A model generated the notes under the pieces. It made no database searches. It saw only the letters and a list, made by a program, of their open reading frames with translations, and was not told the origin of the DNA. From NCBI GenBank assembly GCA_042577505.1, contig JBHPEA010000001.1, positions 33,443 to 97,442 on the forward strand: a DNA stretch of 64,000 nucleotides. Reading direction: 5' to 3'. This stretch comes from JACQSR01 sp042577505 (GTDB taxonomy: Archaea > Nanobdellota > Nanobdellia > Woesearchaeales > JACQSR01). Below, piece by piece: positions 1 through 8,566 of the stretch. The translations under genes and the position numbers were made by a program. Position 1 is the stretch's first letter, and each line of letters starts with the position of its first letter.

Positions 1-137
1 TCAAAATCATTTTGTTGATTGATTATTGCAGCAGTGAGTAAAAGTCCAAGAGCGCCAACAATTGCAAACATAGCATAAAGTGGTGTAAGGTATTTTTTTG
101 TTTGACTATTTTTTCTCAATAACCTTTTTTTAGACAT
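1..137 (-). CDS. Partial N-terminus of a small membrane protein
   Basis: Reading leftwards from an ATG at 137, an open frame runs off the window edge after 45 codons. The visible part is a basic N-terminus (begins MSKKRLLRKN) followed by one hydrophobic segment at about residues 20-40 (FAIVGALGLLLTAAII), so it is a membrane-anchored or signal-anchored protein with a cytoplasmic positive end. The rest lies outside the window, so no family can be named. An AT-rich stretch with a TATA-like TTTATATA run at about 160-170 lies about 25 nt upstream of the ATG and supports this start. Confidence 0.6.
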   Translation of the reverse strand, partial: MSKKRLLRKNSQTKKYLTPLYAMFAIVGALGLLLTAAIINQQNDF

Positions 138-215
138 TTATCTCTTACTTGAAAAAAGAATATATAAATATTTGTAAGAAGTCTGTCTTCTTATAGGGAT
201 GATTTTTTGGGATTG

Positions 216-536
216 TCATTCTAACATTAGAATTTGTTTGCCTACAATATTTTGGTAGTCAACATTCTCTGCAGGAGTAACTTGCCTAGCAACATCTAAA
301 TAATCTTCAAGTCTTCTAACTGCACCTCTTTCTCTTGAGAAACGAACCATATCAAAAGTAGAGTTATCTTCTCCCGGCTCTGTATTTGAAATAGCAGCTA
401 ATTGTTCTAAGAATGCATCATAAGACTCAGGCAAAGATCCTCTTGCAAGGGAAGAATAATAGTTTCTTAACTCTCTTGCTACAGCCATAACTCTTTCTAT
501 TTCATCAGGATCCAGTTTCAGTCCCATATCACCCAT
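216..536 (-). CDS. Hypothetical protein, 106 aa
   Basis: A 106-residue, acidic, soluble protein without transmembrane segments or a recognisable motif. It looks mostly helical (residues about 10-30 and 70-90 read as amphipathic helices, with an arginine-rich stretch near residue 70). The start is ambiguous between two in-frame ATGs three codons apart (536 and 527). It stands alone between a partial membrane protein and the divergent tyrS, and no function can be inferred from context. Confidence 0.55.
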   Translation of the reverse strand: MGDMGLKLDPDEIERVMAVARELRNYYSSLARGSLPESYDAFLEQLAAISNTEPGEDNSTFDMVRFSRERGAVRRLEDYLDVARQVTPAENVDYQNIVGKQILMLE

Positions 537-637
537 GGAATAGACAAATGTTTTTAAGTTTTTCTGTAGGTACCACTAAATAGGAGTCACAAGACTTAAT
601 CTAAATCTATTTAAACAAACATTAATTAAATTGATCC

Positions 638-1714
638 ATGGACATAGATGATAAATTAAAATTAGTGAAAGAAGTTGGACAGGAAATCTTAACAGAAGAA
701 GAGCTAAAACTACTATTTGAATCAAAAACCCACCCAATTGCTTATGATGGATTCGAACCTTCTGGAACTGATATTCATATTGCGCAAGGAACATTAAGAG
801 CGATAAACATTAACAAACTAACAAAAGCAGGCATCAAATTCAAAATGTTTGTTGCTGACTGGCATTCTTGGGCTAATAACAAATTGGGCGGAAATCTTGA
901 AAACATCCAAACAGCTGGTAAGTATATTATTGAAGTCTGGAAAGCATGTGGATTAGATATGAAGAACGTAGAATTTGTTTGGGCAAATGATTTTGTTAAA
1001 GATGTAAATTACTGGAAAACAGTTATGCAAATCTCAAGAAATTCTACTTTGAAAAGAATACTTAGAACCTCCCAAATTATGGGAAGAAAGGAATCGGATG
1101 TACTACAAGCTTCTCAGATAATGTACCCCTGCATGCAATGTGCAGATATATTTCAAATCGAAGCAGACATTACACAATTAGGAATGGACCAAAGAAAAGT
1201 GAATGTATTGGCTAGAGAATTAGCACCAAAATTGGGTTACACAAAACCAGTTGTAATTTCACATAAGATGTTAATGGGTTTAGCTCAACCACCTTCCACT
1301 GGCGATGCAGTGGAAAGGGCAATGGAAATGAAAATGTCTAAATCCAAACCAGACACAGCAATTTTTATGACAGACTCGGAAGAAGACATTAAAAGAAAAA
1401 TTAACAAAGCCTATTGTCCAGCAAAAGTTGTTGAAGAGAATCCATTATTAGAATACTGCAAACACATAATTTTCGAAAAAACAAAATCTATCAAGATCGA
1501 AAGGCCAGAAAAATTCGGTGGAAATTTAGAGTTAAATTCATACGAAGAACTTGAAAAGTTGTTTGAAAAAGGAGACTTACACCCAGTGGACCTTAAGAAA
1601 GGGGTTGCCGAAGAATTAGATAAAATTCTAAAACCAGTCAGAGATCACTTTCAGAAAAACCAAGCAGCAAAGAAACTTCAAGACACAGTGAAAAAGCTAA
1701 AGGTTACAAGATAA
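638..1714 (+). CDS. tyrS: Tyrosyl-tRNA synthetase, archaeal/eukaryotic type
   Basis: Charges tRNA-Tyr with tyrosine in the cytoplasm. It is a class I synthetase: the HIGH-equivalent is HIAQ at residues 47-50 inside FEPSGTDIHIAQG, and the KMSKS loop is KMSKS at about 232-236. The segment with MYPCMQCADIF and GMDQRK matches the tyrosine-binding part of the archaeal enzymes. At 358 aa it has the usual compact archaeal length without the bacterial S4-like C-terminal domain. A TATA-like TATTTAAAC at about 608-616 lies 27 nt upstream of the ATG, consistent with a near-leaderless mRNA. Its stop codon abuts the end of the convergent gene at 1715. Confidence 0.95.
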   Translation: MDIDDKLKLVKEVGQEILTEEELKLLFESKTHPIAYDGFEPSGTDIHIAQGTLRAININKLTKAGIKFKMFVADWHSWANNKLGGNLENIQTAGKYIIEVWKACGLDMKNVEFVWANDFVKDVNYWKTVMQISRNSTLKRILRTSQIMGRKESDVLQASQIMYPCMQCADIFQIEADITQLGMDQRKVNVLARELAPKLGYTKPVVISHKMLMGLAQPPSTGDAVERAMEMKMSKSKPDTAIFMTDSEEDIKRKINKAYCPAKVVEENPLLEYCKHIIFEKTKSIKIERPEKFGGNLELNSYEELEKLFEKGDLHPVDLKKGVAEELDKILKPVRDHFQKNQAAKKLQDTVKKLKVTR

Positions 1715-2002
1715 TTAGTATAAAGGATGCTTTCTTTCAACGAAGGCTCCAGATACAACCATCATTCTTTCAAGTCTCTCAAGCTCAGGAATAGGTAAGA
1801 TATATGAATCTATAGTACGCATTTTTTCATCATATAAAACCAAATCCCCTTCGTTTAATCTACCATTGTTTTTAACAGATGCATGAGCTGCATGAGGGGG
1901 TATTAAAACCTCCATATCTATAGAACTTCCGATAGATGAACCCTGAAGGAGCAATCCTTCTTTCGATATATTCTGAACGAAATATTTCCTTTCTTCAGCC
2001 AT
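1715..2002 (-). CDS. Hypothetical protein, 95 aa
   Basis: A small soluble protein with alternating beta-strand-like hydrophobics (IDMEVLIPPHAAH, GDLVLYDEKMRTIDSYILPI) followed by a C-terminal helix. The pattern resembles a small beta-barrel but matches no family I can name. It begins with MAEERKYF and ends exactly where tyrS ends (convergent, zero spacing). It lies 32 nt upstream of the M16 peptidase start on the opposite side and may be expressed separately. Function unknown. Confidence 0.55.
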   Translation of the reverse strand: MAEERKYFVQNISKEGLLLQGSSIGSSIDMEVLIPPHAAHASVKNNGRLNEGDLVLYDEKMRTIDSYILPIPELERLERMMVVSGAFVERKHPLY

Positions 2003-2034
2003 CCGGCCAACGAATCAAGGCATTATTATAAAGT

Positions 2035-3225
2035 TTATCTCTCAAGAATAAGTATTGTAGGTTTTGTGAAATATTTCTTAACAACCCTTAAGATATCAGC
2101 CCGAGTGACTCTTTTTATCTTATTCACATATGAATTTATTCCACGGGCGTCCCCAACAGTTTCCCAAAAGCAAACATCATCCACTCTTTTCTCAGTGTTT
2201 TCATGCAATAAAATGGTACTACCTTCAATGTACCCAATAGCTTCATCAATTTCCTTTTTGGGAACTTTTTTTAACAATGCCAATTCCTTCAAAATGATTT
2301 TCTTGCATAAATCAACATTCTTTTTCTCCGTATTCAGATATATCAAAAAAACTCCGAACGATTTATCACTCTCTTGATAAGCACCAATCTCATAAACCAA
2401 ACCCCTTTTATTTCTAACTTCATTAAACAATATCCCAGATTGACCCCTACCAAGTATAGCTTTAATTACATCCAAGACATAAGAATCAGGATGGTTCCTT
2501 CTTGCCGTCTTAAATCCAAGTACAAAATATGAATTCAAAGTTTTTACTTTCTCAATCTTAGTAATAGATTTTGAATTTGGATCAGTAATTTTATTTATCT
2601 TATATTTTCCAGAAGGAAATGAAAATTTTCTAGAAATCAGTGATTTCGCATTCTTTATATCTCCAACAACACCAACCACAATATTCTCTGGAACATAATG
2701 TTTTTTGTAAAAATCCCAAAGGTCCTTCCGAGTAATGCTCTTCAAACTTTTAACAGATCCAAATATTGGATTCCCTGCAGAAGAATTAGGGAATAAGGCT
2801 CCATAGAATGAAATCCACTGTTTTATTCTAGGTTCATCTAGGGACATGTTAATTTCTTTCAAAATCACCCCCCTCTCTTTTTCTAAAGTTTTCTCATCAA
2901 TTATTGCATTTTGAATAACATCTGACAGAATATCAACAGCAAGAGAAAAGTATTTTTTCTGAACTTTTATATAATAACAGGTTCTTTCCTGGTGGGTATA
3001 AGCATTTATAATTCCACCTACTTTTTCGATCTCTGAAGCAATCTCCTTAGCAGTCTTTCTTTTTTTAGTTCCTTCTAAAACCATATGCTCAAGAAGATGA
3101 GATATCCCTTCATTTCCTCTTTCATATAGAGAACCAATTTGAACAGAAGCCATAATAGAAACAGTATCAGCCTTCCTTTCATCAACAACTAATTTTAATC
3201 CATTGGACAGTGTATATCTTTTCAT
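2035..3225 (-). CDS. M16-family zinc metallopeptidase
   Basis: An insulinase/processing-peptidase-type protease with the inverted zinc motif HxxEH at residues 43-47 (HLLEH) and the third ligand glutamate at residue 124 (KEINM), 77 residues after His47 as in pitrilysin. The 396-aa length is that of a single M16 half (two-domain unit), as in the mitochondrial processing peptidase beta subunit and bacterial PqqF/YmxG-like proteins, which work as dimers. A second M16 domain (residues about 190-390, with the R/Y-containing segment NEVRNKRGLVYEIGAY) is present. No signal peptide is visible, so it probably degrades peptides in the cytoplasm. It is transcribed divergently from the M24 peptidase gene. 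Confidence 0.9.
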   Translation of the reverse strand: MKRYTLSNGLKLVVDERKADTVSIMASVQIGSLYERGNEGISHLLEHMVLEGTKKRKTAKEIASEIEKVGGIINAYTHQERTCYYIKVQKKYFSLAVDILSDVIQNAIIDEKTLEKERGVILKEINMSLDEPRIKQWISFYGALFPNSSAGNPIFGSVKSLKSITRKDLWDFYKKHYVPENIVVGVVGDIKNAKSLISRKFSFPSGKYKINKITDPNSKSITKIEKVKTLNSYFVLGFKTARRNHPDSYVLDVIKAILGRGQSGILFNEVRNKRGLVYEIGAYQESDKSFGVFLIYLNTEKKNVDLCKKIILKELALLKKVPKKEIDEAIGYIEGSTILLHENTEKRVDDVCFWETVGDARGINSYVNKIKRVTRADILRVVKKYFTKPTILILER

Positions 3226-3267
3226 GAAAGGTTAACACTTAAAAAGTTTAAATAGGTTTTCATCTTT

Positions 3268-4347
3268 ATGAATATAAGGAATCTCCAAATATACCTTAGG
3301 AAGAATAAAATTGATGTTTCTATCTTTATGAGTCTAAATTCAACTACGTACGATAACAACCTATACTATTTTTCAGGTTATTCAGGAAACGGTATTTTAA
3401 TTATACCAAAATCATCTAGACCTTTTTTAGTTGTTCCTGAAATGGAAAGGGAAAAGGCATCAAAAACATCAAAAGTTAGAAGTATTATTGTTTGGAAGAA
3501 AAAAGAAGATTTGTTTGAACTCTTAAGGGAACTTTTCAAAAAGAAGAAGATTAGAAGCAAGGTTATAGGATTAGATTTATTCTCAATATCAGTTCTCTTA
3601 TTCAGAGATTTCAAAAAAGGTTTGAAAAAAAGTAAATTCAAAGACATTAGCAATATTTGCCGATTTTTAAGAACAACAAAAACAAAAGAAGAAATTAAAA
3701 CCATAAGAAAAGCATTCAGCATCGCAAATAAAATTTTAATTAAAACAATTAGGAATTTTAAAAGATTCAAAACAGAACTAGATGTTGCAAATTATTTGAA
3801 AATTGAATCAATAAAAAAAGGATGCGAGTTATCATTCCCCTCTATCGTTGCATCAGGAAAAAATGCGTCAATGCCTCATTATTCTCCAACAAACTGCAAG
3901 CTTAAGAAAGGATTCTGTGTTATAGATTTTGGTGTTAGATACCAAGGATATTGTACAGATATCACAAGAACAATTTTCTTAGGAAAACCAAGTGAAAGGG
4001 AAAATGAGATCTACAATATTTTATTAGACTCACAGAAAAAAGCGATAAAGCAAGTAAAAAATGGCACAAGTTGCTCGGATTTGTATAACTCAGTTGTTGA
4101 AAACTTGGGAGACCACTCAAAATACTTCACACACGGTTTAGGACATGGTGTAGGGCTAAATATTCACGAATTACCCAACTTAAAAGACAAATCAAAAGAT
4201 AATATTGAAAAAAATATGGTTTTCACAATCGAACCGGGTATTTACATCTCAGGAAAATTAGGTATAAGAATCGAAGATACTCTTTTGTTCTCAAACAAAA
4301 CCGAAATTCTAACAAAAGTCCCAAAGCATCTGATCACCATTCGTTAG
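3268..4347 (+). CDS. pepQ: M24 metallopeptidase, Xaa-Pro dipeptidase/aminopeptidase type
   Basis: Probably cleaves the bond before proline in peptides, working with two metal ions. Residues 1-130 form the creatinase-like N-terminal domain; the pita-bread catalytic domain follows. The metal ligands are visible in order: DFGVRYQGYCTD (Asp at about 221 and 232), the His in THGLGHGVG (about 295), Glu in TIEPGIY (about 327) and Glu in IRIEDT (about 341). At 359 aa it has the usual length. It is a neighbour of two other peptidase genes (M16 upstream divergent, M29-like downstream), which suggests a peptide-turnover cluster ending in PAN. TATA-like TTTAAATAG lies about 25 nt before the ATG. Confidence 0.88.
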   Translation: MNIRNLQIYLRKNKIDVSIFMSLNSTTYDNNLYYFSGYSGNGILIIPKSSRPFLVVPEMEREKASKTSKVRSIIVWKKKEDLFELLRELFKKKKIRSKVIGLDLFSISVLLFRDFKKGLKKSKFKDISNICRFLRTTKTKEEIKTIRKAFSIANKILIKTIRNFKRFKTELDVANYLKIESIKKGCELSFPSIVASGKNASMPHYSPTNCKLKKGFCVIDFGVRYQGYCTDITRTIFLGKPSERENEIYNILLDSQKKAIKQVKNGTSCSDLYNSVVENLGDHSKYFTHGLGHGVGLNIHELPNLKDKSKDNIEKNMVFTIEPGIYISGKLGIRIEDTLLFSNKTEILTKVPKHLITIR

Positions 4348-4383
4348 CAAATCTTTATTAATCAGCAAATCTTGAATCGCCTT

Positions 4384-6156
4384 ATGAAGTATGATACTAA
4401 AAAATTAAATTCTGCAATCGACGATTACAAGAAACTATTAGGAGATATTGACGGCAAGACTATATTCATAACAATTAACATTGATAATGAAAGTGCTTTC
4501 TATTCCATTGCACCACTATCAATCGCAATCCATGAACTAGGTGGCGACTTAAATGTAATGGGATTCAAAGGATCTTCAAATATGTATCATAGTCTGGGCA
4601 AAGTTTGGGAATTATTTGGAGAACTAGGGGGAGAAAAGCCCAGCAAAGAAGCAAAATTACTGGACAAATTCATCACTAGCGTAGATAAAAAATCAAATGG
4701 GGAGTTTAGAAAAATATTCAAAAGCCCAGATATGTACTTCTACTCAAAAAAGAATGGCTTTGAAGGAATCAACCTTCTCCCTTACCATGATGGATGGTTC
4801 AAAAAACATAAATGGGATAAATTATTGGAAACTGCTGACGTAATTTGGAAAGATGTTTACAATTTGAAAGAAGAGAGAGTAGGTGTAGGTTTTATTTTAA
4901 TTCCAGATAGAAAATATTTGGAGCTTCCACTTGAAGATTATCTTGATTCTTACCCCATAAATTTCGCAATGAAAGAAGCAGCAAAAAAATATGCTCGCGA
5001 AGTATCTTACAGTGCCTCTTCACCAAGAATGGCTCAAACTGATTTTCCTGAAAGGATTTCTGATCTAAAAGCAACTTTAATTGGATGTGAATTAGATAAG
5101 ACTATAAATGAAGAACCATTCAAAATATTCAAACAACTATCAAGTTTTATTGGAACAGATAAAATTCTTTTCAACAGCGCAAATTTCCACATTGCTGCAA
5201 AAGGATATTCAGGTAGACATATTTTTGGACAAACATGGGGATACCCAACCCTAAATGGCAAATCTAGGTGGAGTACACCTAGCGGTATTATATACAAGTT
5301 CGATTTCTTTCCACAAACTTTCTATGAAGAAAGAGATCCAATTGCAAGAGCAGGATTCACAGAAACACTACCAATAGATATTTTCATAGAAACGTCCCTC
5401 ATTGACTGGAATGAATTAACAAGAAAAGATCATGTAATTATTGACATCGTTAAAAAATGTCAGAAAATTATTGTAGAAGGTAAAAAGATGGGTAAATATC
5501 AAACAAAATTTGAAGTAGGTTTAATTAGAAGTGACGGAGAACATAGATGGGCAAAAGGTTCTGATACTGAATTAAGAAACATAATTAACAAAGATTATTT
5601 CAATAGATTAGGCATCAAAGCAGGAACAATGGGAAACATTCCAGGGGGTGAAATGTTCATAACACCAGAATATGTTAAAGGGACCATTGTAGGAGATGTC
5701 GTAATTGCAATAGATCAAAGTTATCTTTTAAGCGAAAAAGAACCGTTTATCATTGAATCAAGCGAAGATGGTTATAAAGTTATCAAAGCCCCTAAAAAAA
5801 TTCTTGAGAAGTTTGAAAAACGAAAAAATGATGCATGGAAGCTTTTAGAAATTATGGAAAAAAACAAATCACTCCCAGAAGAAATTATTGAAATGAAGAA
5901 AAGGAACTTCAACCTTCTTGGAGAATTTGCAATAAATACAAATCCAAAAGCAAAAATTTGCGATTATTTAATCGTAAATGAAAAAATTGCAGGAATGATT
6001 CATGTTGCTATGGGTTCTGGATTCGAAGCTGACAGATCAACAGAATATCACATGGATGTCGTCGTAAATTCTATAAAACAAAAACATGATATCTATGGTT
6101 TAGATAAGAAGGGTAAGAAATATTGGATAAAAAAGCAAGGAAAATTCGTAATCTAA
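4384..6156 (+). CDS. M29-like (thermophilic) metallo-aminopeptidase, enlarged
   Basis: Likely a metal-dependent aminopeptidase. The C-terminal half carries all five expected M29 ligand contexts: GGEMFITPE, LGEFAINTNP, MIHVAMGSGF and YHMDVVV (Glu, Glu, His, His, Asp). About 590 residues is longer than the usual roughly 410; the first ~220 residues look like an expanded version of the family's N-terminal domain. I use ATG 4384; a TTG four codons earlier (4372) is also open. It follows the M24 peptidase by 36 nt on the same strand and precedes PAN, so peptides released by proteasome-type degradation are plausible substrates. The family call rests on motif order rather than overall similarity. 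Confidence 0.72.
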   Translation: MKYDTKKLNSAIDDYKKLLGDIDGKTIFITINIDNESAFYSIAPLSIAIHELGGDLNVMGFKGSSNMYHSLGKVWELFGELGGEKPSKEAKLLDKFITSVDKKSNGEFRKIFKSPDMYFYSKKNGFEGINLLPYHDGWFKKHKWDKLLETADVIWKDVYNLKEERVGVGFILIPDRKYLELPLEDYLDSYPINFAMKEAAKKYAREVSYSASSPRMAQTDFPERISDLKATLIGCELDKTINEEPFKIFKQLSSFIGTDKILFNSANFHIAAKGYSGRHIFGQTWGYPTLNGKSRWSTPSGIIYKFDFFPQTFYEERDPIARAGFTETLPIDIFIETSLIDWNELTRKDHVIIDIVKKCQKIIVEGKKMGKYQTKFEVGLIRSDGEHRWAKGSDTELRNIINKDYFNRLGIKAGTMGNIPGGEMFITPEYVKGTIVGDVVIAIDQSYLLSEKEPFIIESSEDGYKVIKAPKKILEKFEKRKNDAWKLLEIMEKNKSLPEEIIEMKKRNFNLLGEFAINTNPKAKICDYLIVNEKIAGMIHVAMGSGFEADRSTEYHMDVVVNSIKQKHDIYGLDKKGKKYWIKKQGKFVI

Positions 6157-6231
6157 AGTCTTAAAAACCTTTTGGTAAAAAAAATTTCTTCAATACAAAT
6201 CTTTTTAAACGTGGGTTGATTATATTTCTTC

Positions 6232-7377
6232 ATGGCGGTTAACAACAAAAATATTCTCGACAGCGTGATTTACAGTTATTCAACTACGACAAATCAATTA
6301 GAAGAAGAGAACAGAGTTCTAAGAGAAACTTTAGACAAGATGAAAAATGAGTTGGATAAATTTAAACAACCTCCTTTGATGGTTTGTGAAATTTATGAAA
6401 TCCATGGAACCACCGCTTTGATAAAAATTCCAAATGGAAACCAATTTTCGGTAAATGTCTCAAATGATTGCGGGAAACTTAAACCAGGAGATATGGTATT
6501 AGCAGAACAAAAGAACTTAACAGTTATTAAAAAAATTCAGAATGTGAAAGCATTTAATGTTGACAAATTTGTTATTGTTGAAAAACCAACAATTACCTGG
6601 CAAGAGGTTGGTGGTTTAGAATCTCAAGCTAGGGAAATCAAAGAAGTTATTGAACTTCCTTTACTTAAGCCAGGATTATTTACAAAAATTGGAATAGAAC
6701 CACCAAAAGGAGTTCTTCTTTATGGTCCGCCTGGAACAGGTAAAACATTATTAGCAAAAGCTGTTGCACAATCTACAAATTCTACATTCATTGGGGTAGT
6801 CGGATCTGAATTAGTGCAGAAATTTATTGGAGAAGGAGCGAAGTTAGTAAAAGAAATTTTTGAACTTGCAAGAGAAAAAGCACCTTCAGTAGTTTTCATA
6901 GATGAAATTGATGCTCTAGCTGCAACAAGAATGGAAGTTGGAACCTCTGGTGAAAGAGAAGTAAACAGAACTTTTATGCAAATGCTTTCTGAATTAGATG
7001 GATTTACACCTTTGGGGAATGTAAAGGTGATTGGGGCTACAAACAGAAAAGACGTTTTAGATCCTGCAATAACAAGACCCGGAAGATTAGACAGATTAAT
7101 TCATGTTCCATTACCAAATGTTGATGCAAGAAAACAAATATTCTCAATACATTCCAAAAGAATGAAGTTAGACACAGTAATTTCAACAAAGGATATTGTC
7201 GATCAAATGGAAAACTTCTCAGGTGCTGAGATTAGAGCCGTTTGTACAGAAGCAGGCTACTTTGCTATTAGGGAAAATCGTTATAAAATTCTTAAGAAGG
7301 ATTTAGAAAAAGCAGTAGCTAAAGTCAAAGACTCCGAAACCAAAGAAGGCAAAGACTACATGCAAATGTTTGGCTAG
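6232..7377 (+). CDS. pan: Proteasome-activating nucleotidase (PAN)
   Basis: AAA+ unfoldase that feeds proteins into the archaeal 20S proteasome. Visible in order are a coiled coil at about residues 18-45 (LEEENRVLRETLDKMKNELD), an OB domain to about 115, Walker A GPPGTGKT at about 165-172, Walker B VVFIDEID at about 220-227, and the second region of homology (NRKDVLDPAITRPGRLDR). At 381 aa it is shorter than most PANs (about 400-430), mainly at the N-terminus. The C-terminus ends MFG, giving hydrophobic-Phe-X in place of the canonical hydrophobic-Tyr-X that docks into the proteasome ring. No proteasome subunit gene is in the window. Confidence 0.92.
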   Translation: MAVNNKNILDSVIYSYSTTTNQLEEENRVLRETLDKMKNELDKFKQPPLMVCEIYEIHGTTALIKIPNGNQFSVNVSNDCGKLKPGDMVLAEQKNLTVIKKIQNVKAFNVDKFVIVEKPTITWQEVGGLESQAREIKEVIELPLLKPGLFTKIGIEPPKGVLLYGPPGTGKTLLAKAVAQSTNSTFIGVVGSELVQKFIGEGAKLVKEIFELAREKAPSVVFIDEIDALAATRMEVGTSGEREVNRTFMQMLSELDGFTPLGNVKVIGATNRKDVLDPAITRPGRLDRLIHVPLPNVDARKQIFSIHSKRMKLDTVISTKDIVDQMENFSGAEIRAVCTEAGYFAIRENRYKILKKDLEKAVAKVKDSETKEGKDYMQMFG

Positions 7378-7385
7378 AATTTCTT

Positions 7386-7721
7386 TTAATACTTGAAAAG
7401 TTTATTGTAATTCTTATGATCCATAAATTCAAGAAGAATTGTAATGATCTCAATTTCATTTCCTGTTATAGTGTATAACATTCTCCAGAAATTTCGTAGG
7501 TTGATTTTCCAAAGGTTTGTGATTCCGTATTCGTTAATGTAGATAGTAGGGATTTTATCTTTTTGTATTTGAATTCCTCGATGAGGATTTGTGAATAAAA
7601 TGCCATTTTCTCTTTCTATTGCTTTTAGTAACTGTAAATCAAACTTGTTTTGAGAAAGTTTAAGTTTTGTAAGCTGGTTTTGAAATTCAGGACCGTATTT
7701 TACTTTAATCTGTTTATCCAT
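7386..7721 (-). CDS. RelE/ParE-superfamily toxin-like protein
   Basis: A 111-residue basic protein with a RelE-fold pattern: N-terminal helices, then the beta hairpin NLWKINLRNFWRMLYTI and a strand EIEIITILLEF followed by DHKNYNKLF, similar to the usual ending of RelE/HigB proteins. RelE toxins cleave mRNA on the ribosome, but catalytic identity here is not provable from sequence. The ATG directly abuts the stop of the upstream helix-turn-helix gene (zero spacing), the arrangement of an antitoxin-toxin operon. It converges on the end of pan with 8 nt between stops. Confidence 0.72.
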   Translation of the reverse strand: MDKQIKVKYGPEFQNQLTKLKLSQNKFDLQLLKAIERENGILFTNPHRGIQIQKDKIPTIYINEYGITNLWKINLRNFWRMLYTITGNEIEIITILLEFMDHKNYNKLFKY

Positions 7722-7982
7722 TTATCTAGCATCAACACTTTTTTTGAGTAGTCTCTTCATTTTTGGATGATCATTGTATACCCATAAGACACCTTTCTCT
7801 CCAATCATAACTAATCCTTTTTCCTCTAGGTAGCCCAATATTAGGTTTAAAGTAGGTCTCATTGTCTTTTTTGGCAGTCTTCTAAGTAATTCGTTCCTTG
7901 AAATTGCTAGCTTAGCGTTTTTTAGTACTTTTTCTACCATAAGGACCGTATCTAATCTTGGGTAATGAAGTATTTGGGTCAT
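7722..7982 (-). CDS. Winged-helix antitoxin/regulator paired with RelE-like toxin
   Basis: An 86-aa protein reading as a winged helix: helix AISRNELLRRL, recognition-type helix MRPTLNLILGYLEEKGLV, and wing MIGEKGVLWVY. It lies immediately upstream of the RelE-like toxin gene with no gap, so it is the likely antitoxin and autorepressor. Its start codon lies inside one arm of a 10-bp perfect inverted repeat that also covers the TATA box (7981-8014), which supports autoregulation. Winged-helix antitoxins with RelE-like toxins are less common than ribbon-helix-helix ones. Confidence 0.72.
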   Translation of the reverse strand: MTQILHYPRLDTVLMVEKVLKNAKLAISRNELLRRLPKKTMRPTLNLILGYLEEKGLVMIGEKGVLWVYNDHPKMKRLLKKSVDAR

Positions 7983-8014
7983 ATATAAGTATATGTAGAT
8001 ATAAACTTATATAT
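7981..8014 (-). promoter_or_regulatory. Palindromic operator/promoter of the toxin-antitoxin pair
   Basis: Perfect 10-bp inverted arms ATATATAAGT (7981-7990) and ACTTATATAT (8005-8014) are separated by 14 nt. On the minus strand the distal arm contains the TATA element about 25 nt upstream of the antitoxin ATG at 7982, and the proximal arm overlaps the start codon. A dimeric repressor bound here would block both TBP and translation start. Confidence 0.6.
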
Positions 8015-8176
8015 AATTCTTTTGTTTGATGTGAATTATAATTGTTTTATGATTTAAAAAACTCTTTGGTAGAAAAATCGAAAGAAAAATAGGGGCTTTG
8101 GAAATATTTTCCCAAAGTTTGATTTTTATTCGAAAAATGACCCAAATAATGGAGATTTTCTATTAAAACCGGCAAA

Positions 8177-8566
8177 TTAGGATATCAACTCTTCAAACAA
8201 CAATCCTTTATTCTTAGCCATTTCTTTAGAAATAGAATACATCTTCCCACTTTTCTCAACATCATCAATAGATAAAAAATACCAGTCTGTATGATCAAAT
8301 TTCACTCCAATCCATGGTTCACCACCGAAGAAATCAACAAAATCACGTAGCTGTTCAATGTCTTCTTCAGATAAGTATTTCTTATCGTCTTTACATGTTT
8401 TACACTCGATTGCCAATTTACGAACTTTATTTGAAGCCAAAACATCAGGAGAAGGATACTTCATAGAACCAGAACCGGCTACTCGAATTGCACACCAGTT
8501 TCCAGTTGCCCAAAACTTATGCAATATATCCCGTTCAGCGTTTATACCTTTAGATTTCCTTGACAT
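8177..8566 (-). CDS. hjc: Holliday junction resolvase Hjc
   Basis: Archaeal structure-specific endonuclease that cuts four-way junctions during recombination. The restriction-endonuclease-fold motifs are all present: GINAERD (Glu near residue 11), RVAGSGSMKYPSPDV (catalytic Asp) and IECKTCK (ExK). At 129 aa it has the normal length. Its ATG overlaps the rnz stop by one base (TAATG), so the two are co-transcribed. The C-terminal 40 residues (IDDVEKSGKMYSISKEMAKN) are typical of the family's tail. Confidence 0.93.
   Translation of the reverse strand: MSRKSKGINAERDILHKFWATGNWCAIRVAGSGSMKYPSPDVLASNKVRKLAIECKTCKDDKKYLSEEDIEQLRDFVDFFGGEPWIGVKFDHTDWYFLSIDDVEKSGKMYSISKEMAKNKGLLFEELIS

Noticed and set aside
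8015..8176. Small RNA in the gap between the RelE-type operon and hjc
   Set aside because: A CTTTGG/CCAAAG 6-bp hairpin and AT-rich flanks exist, but the stem is too short to claim an RNA gene.
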